Assembly (NCBI GenBank): GCA_948146395.1 | Contig: OX411556.1 | Coordinates: 25,922,096 to 25,986,095, forward strand | Source: Fragum whitleyi | Taxonomy: Eukaryota; Mollusca; Bivalvia; Cardiida; Cardiidae | Reading direction: 5' to 3' | Length of the DNA stretch: 64,000 nucleotides | Part shown: one piece after another, positions 56,120 to 64,000 of the stretch | Layout of the letters: each line of letters starts with the position of its first letter | Numbering within the stretch: position 1 is the first letter of the stretch | Made by a program: the position numbers and the translations under genes | The notes under the pieces: generated by a model | Told to the model about the DNA's origin: nothing | The model's database searches: none | The model's input: only the letters and a program-made list of their open reading frames with translations

Positions 56120-56608
56120 CCTTACTATTCCCAAACCGTCCAGTTTAGAAAAAAAAAGTTGCCATTTCACTACTTATATTTATTAATACCTTTTTGAAAA
56201 CCTTCAGGGAAAAGAAGAAATTGCTAGTCTAGCAATTTCTTCATTTCCCATAATGTTTTCCTTACAATTTACTCCTAAACTTACTCAAAAATAGAAATAG
56301 TTTTCATAGAAGACCTGCTCTTATCAAGGAGGACCCGCAAGAAATCGGGCTTATTAGTCCTTTTGGGCTGGTGATAAAAAGTGGTGGTAAGTGTCAAACC
56401 CTGTACATAAAAACATATTCATGATTGAGATTTCAAACATTTTCCACCATAATCTTGAATCCAAGCCTTTCCATCTTTGGAAACCACGGTCATTGGATGA
56501 ATCGACATGCTTCTTTAAGCTTTTTTTCATACCAGGTAGATAAATTTATGTGGTTGCTTGTGTTTTGAAACAGTTTGCCAAACTGGAAGGATCTTTTTTC
56601 TGACCATC

Positions 56609-56614
56609 AATAAA
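56609..56614 (+). terminator. AATAAA signal after the membrane-exon copy
   Basis: AATAAA, 490 bp after the downstream copy's TGA. The upstream copy has a degraded form (CAGTAAGA) at the equivalent place. Supports the downstream copy as a former or real gene 3' end. Confidence 0.45.
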
Positions 56615-56879
56615 GTTTTATTTAATCAAAATTTTAAATATAGAAGTTTGGAACAACATAGTACCAGAAATTTGATACAGTTTGTGTCTGGAGTATTTTC
56701 CAATAGCCAATCCAAGATGTCACGAACTCGGCTGCTGGTAGATTTCGACACCAACCAAGGTTATCCGTATTGGACCCCATAGATTATCAGCGAGAGATCA
56801 GAGTTTTTGACTCTAGTGTAGTCATTTGTTATTGGAAGGGCGAATAGTGTGAAATTCTTGAGGAGGTTAACTATTCAAC

Positions 56880-56940
56880 ATGGAACTTAAATGTTTTAAT
56901 GGAATTACTTTTCATATTGGCATTTTCTTGGCGCTCTATG
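56880..56940 (+). CDS. Candidate first exon with signal peptide
   Basis: ATG at 56880-56882, 61 nt, reads MELKCFNGITFHIGIFLALY plus one base, and a strong GTAAGT donor at 56941. The hydrophobic GITFHIGIFLALY fits a signal peptide. The phase (one base left) matches an acceptor at 59741-59742. It lies 265 bp after the AATAAA of the duplicated membrane exon, as expected for a tandem gene neighbour. No expression or homology evidence. Confidence 0.35.
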
Positions 56941-57397
56941 GTAAGTTGAAATAACCAGGAAACATTTTAGGAATAAGTTTTTGAAATTAATAAAAATGCA
57001 TTCTAGAAAAAAAAAACACCAACAAGCATATTAATGATTGTTTATACACCTAGGGGAAATTCCGAACAAACGATTCGAATTGAATTAAGTATATTCTTAC
57101 GTGAATGTTATAACAAGTTAATATACCTATAAAAATTCCCATTTTTTTCTTTTTCACCTCAAATTTATATGATTATAACTTTGTTACCATTGCCATTGAA
57201 CCTTGATTGCAATAGCTTTTGAGGCATCAATAATTCTTGTTGATTTGAGCTTTTTAAATTATATCTTTTGTTTATGTGAATAAATACATGTTCGCCAAAA
57301 GTATCGCATTTGAAGTTTTACCGTCTTACAACGGTAAGAAATTTAGTTACGGTTTCGCGATTAGATTTCATTGAAGTAACTATGTATATTTATATCT

Positions 57398-57839
57398 ACA
57401 GTTAATAAGACCGTGAGATTGACATTCATCTTAATCAAAACCATTCTAAATCACTTACTCAGCGCCCTATTCATTCATTCCAAACACTCACTCTGATCGA
57501 TCAAAAACGCTCACACCCATTGAAAAATATAGAATCAACAACGTCATTCAAAAAATGAATTTGGATAGAGAAAAATCTCAATTTCACTTACATAATTCAA
57601 ATTGTAAGCGTCTATTAGGTTCTTGAAGAAATGTGAATTTATCTAAAGAATTTGCATGCATATTTTATTAAAGGGAGGTAATCAATATCGCTAATTTTGT
57701 TCATCCTGATCAAAATTTGCGACATTGGATTACCTCCCATTAAATTCATTCAAAATTTGCTCCTCATACTCGTTCAATTTCATTCCTAAATCATGCCAAA
57801 ATTATTCGCCTTGTCAATTTCACGATTTTGTTAACTGTA
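57398..57839. mobile_element. mariner-type MITE family A copy
   Basis: TA-flanked, left CAGTTAATAAGACCGTGAGA, right TTTCACGATTTTGTTAACTG. The central palindrome is AAAGGGAGGTAATCAATATCG with its inverse. It lies in the putative intron between 56940 and 59743. Confidence 0.8.
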
Positions 57840-58481
57840 GTGCTCATTCCCCACGTCTTAATTTTAATAAACTTCAGTCTCTAATGCCAAATATTGGAAT
57901 GACGCCATATGTCTGGCGTTTTCATGAATGATGTATTTTTTATTTTCAAATTGCTAGCGGAGGATAAAGACGTAGTGAATACGTCATTGAATACGTCATT
58001 GAATAGGTCCTAGCATACGACATTTCAGCAATACTACGACAATGATGTAAAAACAGAAATCGAAATATCACGATGTCTCCCAAAAAACCGCCATCGAGCC
58101 GAGTTCAAAATTTCTTCTGGGGAAGATCTAAAAAATTGAGTTTTGTTTTCATTCATTTTCTTTTTTGTATTATAAAGGAGTGACATAACTTGATTTTACT
58201 TATATTTTGACTTAAACTTTACGAATGGACAACGCATTTTAATTGGATAAAGGAATAAATGTATTGAATTACTTTGCTTAATAACTACAAACAAAATTAT
58301 ATGATACGCTATCATTTGTTAGCGGAACATAGTATCTAATCGTCATCTAAGCAAAAATCTATCAATATATTTTGGTCAACAGCTGTTCCATAATGTTAAT
58401 TATCACGCGAAAGGGTACCATACGGCAGCCTAGTGAAAAACTATGTGCGACTTATCGTCCATAATAAGGCAGTGTCCAGAT

Positions 58482-58915
58482 ACAGTTAATAACATCGTTA
58501 AATTGACAAGATGAGTGAATTTGGAATGATTTTTTAATGAAATTGAATGAATAATTGGAGCGAGTTATGAGTTAAATTAAAGGGAAGTAATCCAATATCG
58601 CTCATATTGTTCAAGACGAACAAAATAAGCGATATTTATTATCTTCCTTGAATAAAATATACGTACTTTTCCGTTCGTGTGTCTTCGCGCACCAATCAGT
58701 CACTTTAAAATCCACTAAAGCCTACAAAATCGTAATATAATGTGATCGTTTAGAGTAAAATGTTGATCGTCTCGAACGTTTTCGAAATATTTTCTGGTGA
58801 TTTCAGAGTATTTTTGATCGATTTCAGTGAGTATTTGGAATGAACGAATGGAAAGCTGATTGAATGAATTAGAATGATTATGATCGGCATGAGTAGAAAT
58901 TTCACGATGTTTTTT
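58482..58915. mobile_element. mariner-type MITE family A copy, right end lost at a T-run
   Basis: Left CAGTTAATAACATCGTTAAA, GATTTTTTAATGAAATTGAATG, central AAAGGGAAGTAATCCAATATC; it reaches AAATTTCACGATG then TTTTTTT instead of the expected TTAACTG. Confidence 0.75.
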
Positions 58916-59356
58916 TTATTTTTTTTTTGTAAAATAACACTTGAATAAGAATCGGAGCGAGTTATGAGTTAAATTAAAGGAAAGTAATCCAATATCGCTC
59001 ATATTGTTCAAGACGAACAAAATAAGCGATATTTATTATCTTCCTTGAATAAAATATACGTACTTTTCCGTTCGTGTGTCTTCGCGCACCAATCAGTCAC
59101 TTTAAAATCCACTAAAGCCTACAAAATCGTAATATAATGTGATCGTTTAGAGTAAAATGTTGATCGTCTCGAACGTTTTCGAAATATTTTCTGGTGATTT
59201 CAGAGTATTTTTGATCGATTTCAGTGAGTATTTGGAATGAACGAATGGAAAGCTGATTGAATGAATTAGAATGATTATGATCGGCATGAGTAGAAATTTC
59301 ACGATGTTTTTTTTATTTTTTTTTTTTTGTAAAATAACACTTGAATAAGAATCGGA
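58560..59356. repeat. Near-identical 397-bp tandem duplication
   Basis: GCGAGTTATGAGTTAAATTA begins at 58560 and again at 58957. The copies appear the same apart from AAAGGGAAG/AAAGGAAAG and T-run length, ending ATAAGAATCGGA at 58956 and 59356. The junction uses a shared GGAGCGAG. It duplicates most of a family A MITE. Confidence 0.9.
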
Positions 59357-59365
59357 TTCATCCGA

Positions 59366-59403
59366 GTTTTTTTTTTTTTTTTTTTTTTTTGGAAAAAAAA
59401 AAA
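59366..59403. repeat. Poly-T/poly-A run
   Basis: About 24 T followed by GG and A-rich sequence. Confidence 0.9.
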
Positions 59404-59742
59404 TAGATGCACAATGTAATTAAATTCTTGTTAGAATTTAAAAAAAGATATGTAGAAAAGAGCGAAAATCGTGAACTTTGTTAATCAGAGAAGTTGCAGA
59501 CACTTGCATCGAACAATTCAGAAAATAACAACCAACAATAGTTAAGATCTTTCTCAACTTGGATAGCCCGCTCAGCCTGCACAGGGCTTACATTTTTTTC
59601 TCATCTAAAATGTGTTAGTATAGGCATTTATTGTTTGAGATAAGACATTATCTACAACTGAAATTTCGAAAGATCTGCAGTTTGTAAGTTGTTTTTTTTT
59701 TACTTTTTCAAACAAAGGTTGGTGTTCTCTTTTGTCTTTTAG

Positions 59743-59814
59743 GCATGCTCTACCAGTCACTTTTAAATAATGTTTGTATTGAAATACAGGGAATAGATTT
59801 ATCTTTCGAAAACA
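59743..59814 (+). CDS. Candidate second exon following 56880-56940
   Basis: Acceptor TTCTCTTTTGTCTTTTAG is strong. Joined to the 56880 exon it continues GMLYQSLLNNVCIEIQGIDL and SFEN before a possible GTAATT donor at 59815; the frame continues into a MITE from 59821. 2.8-kb intron. The rest of the gene would lie beyond the window. Confidence 0.3.
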
Positions 59815-59820
59815 GTAATT

Positions 59821-59990
59821 TAGAGGATAATCGTTTGCTTCAGTGTAAGATCGATTTATATTCATTGAGTGAACAACAAAAGCTACATTTCACGAGTGGT
59901 GGAGCCACGAGTGAAAATATAGCTTCTGTTGTGCACGAAATGAAATATTAATCGATCTTACTCGAAAAACAAACGATTATATTCTACTTC
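59821..59990. mobile_element. MITE, AGAGGATAATCGTTTG family, copy 3
   Basis: TAGAGGATAATCGTTTGCTTC, AAGATCGATTTATATTC, foldback CACGAGTGGTGGAGCCACGAG and inverse end ACAAACGATTATATTC. Confidence 0.8.
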
Positions 59991-60039
59991 TTTATTGCAA
60001 AAATAAGAGAAAATGTGAAATTTCTAGGGTTCATTTTCG

Positions 60040-60175
60040 TAAAGCGCGTCATTTTGCAAATAATTGTTATGCAACGGTCATTGTGACGTCACTTATTTCG
60101 CCCCGCATAGATGACGTCAGATAGGATGAAATGCACAAAAGCAGGGTATAAGTTTTTGATAATTTCACTGCTTTT
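60040..60175. repeat. GACGTCAC-containing block, copy 3
   Basis: CGTCATTTTGCAAATAATTG, TTGTGACGTCACTTATTTCG, GACGTCAGATAGGATGAAATG and TGATAATTTCACTG. The best-preserved CpG content of the three copies. Confidence 0.7.
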
Positions 60176-60402
60176 GCGGTGTGCAAGTATGTCGAAAACA
60201 GAGACATATACAGTGACCGATAAGAAGTTGGTTTCAGTTTATAATAACTAAAACAAGAATAAGCAGCTACGATTATTAGATGAATTTGAGTTTTAATAGG
60301 ACAGGGGATTTCAGATTTTTTTTAACTTCTCAATTGTATCTCTTTTTCCTTTTAATATCATTAATTTTTTGTGACTTTGTATAATCCACGATTTTCCCCT
60401 GG

Positions 60403-60745
60403 CAGGGCGGAGTCTAAGTAACGGGTTGATGCACTTAAGGTTAAGGTGAATCAGCCTTTATTCATTATCATTTACTTCTAAGTATAGTCGACATTATTAA
60501 CTTGAGACCGTAAAGCGTAGGTTGATAACCAAACCTTAGTAACTCCAGCTTGTCCAAGCTGAAGCTACAAGGCTTTGGTTACTTAACGATAAAATGTGTT
60601 TACTTTCTCAAAGCACGCGAATCCTTTTGGTTTTAGCATACAATTATTTGCACGCGTTCACGATTATTGCAGACTATCTTTTCAATGAACCCAAAATATT
60701 GAAAAGTTATATCGCTAAATGACGTCACGGCTAAGCCCCGCCCTG
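60403..60745. mobile_element. hAT-like MITE, CAGGGCGG ends
   Basis: CAGGGCGGAGTCTAAGTAAC at the left and GGCTAAGCCCCGCCCTG at the right. Central foldback AACCAAACCTTAGTAACTCC..AGCTTGTCCAAGCT. Confidence 0.7.
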
Positions 60746-61359
60746 TCGGTTCATTAATAACGCAGAATACAGCTAAAATACAGATGTAGATTTTATGTCT
60801 AATACTTTCCATGAGCACAGCTCGCCTAGGATTTTTCAAATGACGTTTTGTATTTTAGAGGAACAATTGATTTGCAAGTTTCCTCATGCATTTTATTTAT
60901 TGTCGTTTTCTCTGAGATTTAATGTCCTCATTTCCGCAAAAAAGATAATGCATTTTATCCGCTTTGAATTTATTGGGTCTTCCATTAGAGTTAAAAAGTG
61001 TACTTGCCTTCCGGAATATGCAAATTTCGTAAATTTTCGGAAATTTTGTAATTTAAGGTACTTATTGCGCGCTATAAACTTAGATTAAGCGCGTTTCCGA
61101 TCTGTTATGCAAAAGAGGCAGACAGTCCCAAATTTGATTTGACTCTGTTTATATACCCACAATCAAGATATATATTTTGAATAATTTACAGAACAGGCAA
61201 CAAAGCATATCGCTGCGTTCAGAGTGACATGTTTATTTTTTGGATGTCTTTGTCTAGAACTATTATTTCAAAATATGTGTTAAAAAAGAAGAGGGCTTCT
61301 CTCAACATTTGTCTCCAATCAATGGATAGATTATGATTTAAGCCTTTCTGTCACTTAAA

Positions 61360-61865
61360 CGGTCAGGTCCGACGCGTTGCGATGATCCGTCGACGACTTT
61401 TTGTTGAACCAGTATTTAGTCGCCGACTGGTCGGGGACAGATCGGTCGAGCAGTAAAATTTATCGACTAGCCGAAGTCAATATATTGTTTCGACAATTAA
61501 TCGCCGACAATCGGCCGAGCTACAATTGATTTGTTCACATCGTCGCCGTATTATTTGTCTTTTTCTGATCCTTTCAATTTCCGTTTGGTATCAGCGACAA
61601 GTCGGCGTTTGGTATAAGCGACTAGTCGGCGATGTATCGCCGGCGTATTGCTGACTGGTCGACGAAATCTCGTCGGCGTATCGTCAGCACGCTACGTTAA
61701 ATCATGTAATTTCTGCACTATCGCTGACCAAGATATAAAACATCGACGGTTTTATTTGACTACAAAATGAATGTTGTGTACATCGTTCGGCCGACGCTAG
61801 ATTTTACTCAATGGCCTATGAAAAATAGGAATCGCCGAAGTGTGGGCGTCGCCGATTCTTATTTG
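61360..61865. repeat. Cluster of TCGCCGAC/GTCGGCGA motifs
   Basis: A GC- and CpG-rich island in AT-rich DNA with more than a dozen direct and inverted forms of CGCCGACTGGTCG and AGTCGGCGAT. Possibly the subterminal repeat zone of an unidentified DNA transposon. No open frame of note. Confidence 0.6.
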
Positions 61866-61933
61866 ACATTATCATTAGCTAGGTGAAATGAGCAGCTGGA
61901 TACTCGTACAGAATATTGTGTAAGTGCTTGTCT

Positions 61934-62315
61934 ACAGTTAACACCATCGTTAAATTGAAATGATGAATGATTTTTGAATGGAGTTGAATGAGCGTGTGGA
62001 ACGAGTTTAAGTGAAATTAAGGGGAGTGATCCTATATTGCTAAATTTGTTCAAGATGAAAAATATTAGCGATATTCATTTCCACCTTTAATAAAATAAAC
62101 GTTCTTTTCTGATTGTGTGTCTTCGTTGACCAATCAGACACTTTAAAATCCACCCAAGGTTATAAAATTGTAGGATAATTTGATCGATTTTTATTAAATT
62201 TTGATTAATTTGAACGATTTCGGAATGTTTTCTAATGTTTTCGGAGTGTTGTTTTGTTCGATTTGAATGAGTGTTACAGGCGCTGAGTGTCAATTTCACG
62301 ATATTTTTAACTGTA
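61934..62315. mobile_element. mariner-type MITE family A copy
   Basis: TA-flanked, CAGTTAACACCATCGTTAAA to TTTCACGATATTTTTAACTG; central GGGGAGTGATCCTATATTGC partly eroded. Confidence 0.8.
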
Positions 62316-62669
62316 CAAGGAATCAATGCCTAGGTGCTGCAGTCGCCGAAATATGTAACACATTACCATTACATTAAATGCAATGTTAATCTGTTTTTCA
62401 CTTTCGATATCTCATCTTCCAAGTGAAAAGATCGTTTAGCTTCAACAGTAAATGTTTCATGAATTGCCAAGCATAAATTCCATTTGAATCTATTGTGTAG
62501 GAAAATCTAGATTTTGGAACTGTGCTTCGTCGGGAGGGAATGATATAAATTCAGATTTCGGGTGGATGACCCTTTCGTATGGGTAACGCACAAGCTGAAT
62601 TTAACTTTCCACAAAGCTTTAATTTTTTTCCCGGGCGAAGATTGGCGATCAGTTTCCGGAACTACACAT

Positions 62670-63057
62670 ACAGTTAGTTACATCGTGAAATTCACATTCA
62701 TCTCAATCAAAACCATTCTAAGTCACTCACTCAGCGCTCAATTTATCATTCATTCAAAACACTCACAGAAATCGATCAAAAACGCTCCTAAGTGACTAAA
62801 AAGATACAATTAACAACAACATTGAAAATAGATATAAATTGTCAATCGCGATTTCACTGAGATTATGAACCTGTAAGCGTCTAATAGTTTCCTAAGGAAA
62901 TAGAAAGCTATTTATATAATTCCTATGCGTATTTTATTAAAGGGATGTAATAGATATTGCTAATTTTGCTCACCATGAACATTCCATTCAATTCACTCAA
63001 AACTCAAAATTATTCAAAAATCATTCATCTTGTCAACTTGACAATGCTGTTAACTGT
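62670..63057. mobile_element. mariner-type MITE family A copy
   Basis: TA-flanked, CAGTTAGTTACATCGTGAAA to TTGACAATGCTGTTAACTG. The second half of the central palindrome is deleted. Confidence 0.8.
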
Positions 63058-63144
63058 ATAAGGGGATAGTGTTTTTTTTTCACGGTAAAATTGACATAAC
63101 CTTCGTTGAGTGAACAATACAAGGTATATGTTGTGTTTTTTTTT

Positions 63145-63205
63145 CAAAACTGAGCTCTGACGTAGGCGCTGAGTCCAGTATCATAGGTATAACGGGTACA
63201 GGGGT
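63145..63205. repeat. End of the 48410-type compound repeat
   Basis: TTCAAAACTGAGCTCTGACG, TAGGCGCTGAGTCC and ATAGGTATAACGGGTA match 48415-48477. It runs into the MITE at 63200. Confidence 0.65.
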
Positions 63206-63566
63206 TTAAGTGATGCAGGTTTTGCGAGTTTGAGACTCTTAAATAAGTTGCCAGGACTCTCAAAACTTTCTGATGTGAGTCCCTAGGACCTTCTGTGGAT
63301 CAACTTTAGAGATGAATTGAAGACTGTTTTAACACAGTCTTCAATTCTTCTCTAAAGTTGATGCTAAAAAATATATGTATTCAATACCTTGTAAAGCTAA
63401 TCCAGAGAAAATTTTACAGTTACACAAAAACTTGAAGATACCTCAAAAGAAAATACATGTAGTCCATATTTATAGCATGGACTCCCAATACTTAAGCAAG
63501 GACCCCTGTGAGCATAACTATTGAGTCCTAGGGACCCCAATTTGTTGATGTGAAACTAAAACCCTG
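63200..63566. mobile_element. MITE with GAAGACTGTTTTAA centre, copy 2
   Basis: Left GGGGTTTAAGTGATGCAGG, right GTGAAACTAAAACCCTG, centre GAATTGAAGACTGTTTTAAC and inverse. Collinear with 49372-49796. Both copies neighbour a 48410-type repeat end, and 63567-63605 resumes that repeat, so this MITE may be inserted inside one. Confidence 0.7.
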
Positions 63567-63605
63567 CGGGTATATCCAAAAAGCATTTGATAGGAATTGA
63601 ATCTG

Positions 63606-64000
63606 ATGCGGAGTTACATTTTTTTTTACATATTTTCTGAACCGAGAAAGATTATACTAACCTTGCATATAATTGTTCTTGAAATGTGACATAAGGTTGA
63701 TCCCTGATCCATCCAATCTATTTTCAGATATCTGTATTTTGGAGTCCCCGAACGATTCTATTTCCCGTGTCAGGTCAAATAATTATGTTAAGCGTATAAC
63801 GGCAAATGACGTCATGCGATGCGTGGAAACTGTCGAACATCGATTGCTTTAAGCCACAACCTCTTTCTCTCTAGAATGTGGGAACATCTGGATTGAGTAT
63901 TCGACGATGAATCCATTAGCGAAAGCTTTCGTTTCAATAGAATTCAAATAAATTAGTATAAATTAAAATTGTCGATACAGCGCAGCTTGTTTCTGATTGC
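63606..64000. other. Window end, nothing recognised
   Basis: AT-rich DNA with one TGACGTCA-like site (ATGACGTCATGCG, 63808-63820). No exon or repeat could be supported. Confidence 0.4.

Larger units (their letters stand above)
55684..56720 (+). repeat. 1-kb tandem duplication, downstream copy
   Basis: Same order as the upstream copy, period about 1,024 bp, roughly 90% alike by eye. Includes the foldback AAAGAAGAAATTGCTAG..CTAGCAATTTCTTC at 56208-56260. Followed by a possible promoter and first exon. Confidence 0.85.

Overview
This looks like nuclear DNA of a mollusc, most likely a bivalve. The genes are intron-rich and AT-rich with GT-AG splicing. The spaces between and inside them are packed with repeat types familiar from bivalve genomes: minisatellite-cored elements with CTGAGCACGAAGTGCTCAG palindromic ends and GTCGTCCGTCGTC tracts, tRNA-derived SINEs, a Penelope-like retroelement piece and many MITEs. 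The species cannot be named from the sequence alone.

Left third (about 0.8-20.8 kb): two recognisable genes stand head to head. On the minus strand are the first six coding exons of an OXSR1/STK39 (SPAK/OSR1, fly fray) type STE20 kinase. They run from the start codon at 15938 down to the APE motif at 835, and the rest lies beyond the left edge. On the plus strand, starting 433 bp away, is a complete three-exon gene (16372-20771) for a Spec3/Stum-like small membrane protein with a proline-rich tail. The 433 bp between the two start codons should hold a shared promoter. Kinase exon 4 is followed by seven extra, partly decayed tandem copies of its 3' half on a 115-bp period.

Middle (about 21-40 kb): no host gene was found. 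The region holds Helentron/pearl-like elements (two of them head to tail), several SINEs, two inverted fragments of a Penelope-like GIY-YIG domain with tRNA-like sequences between them, a nested MITE insertion, and duplicated foldback units around an (AT)n tract.

Right part (about 40-64 kb): mostly MITEs. One mariner-type family (TIR starting CAGTTAA, TA flanks) occurs about nine times between 29 and 63 kb. Weaker gene signals are a CCAAT/ETS promoter-like cluster near 43.6 kb, a LINE reverse-transcriptase tail at 54 kb, a duplicated 1-kb block carrying a transmembrane exon and a 3' end (54.66-56.72 kb), and a possible signal-peptide first exon at 56.88 kb whose phase fits an exon at 59.74 kb.

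No rRNA, intact tRNA gene, CRISPR array or bacterial-type operon was seen. All family names come from reading motifs by eye; no database search was run.
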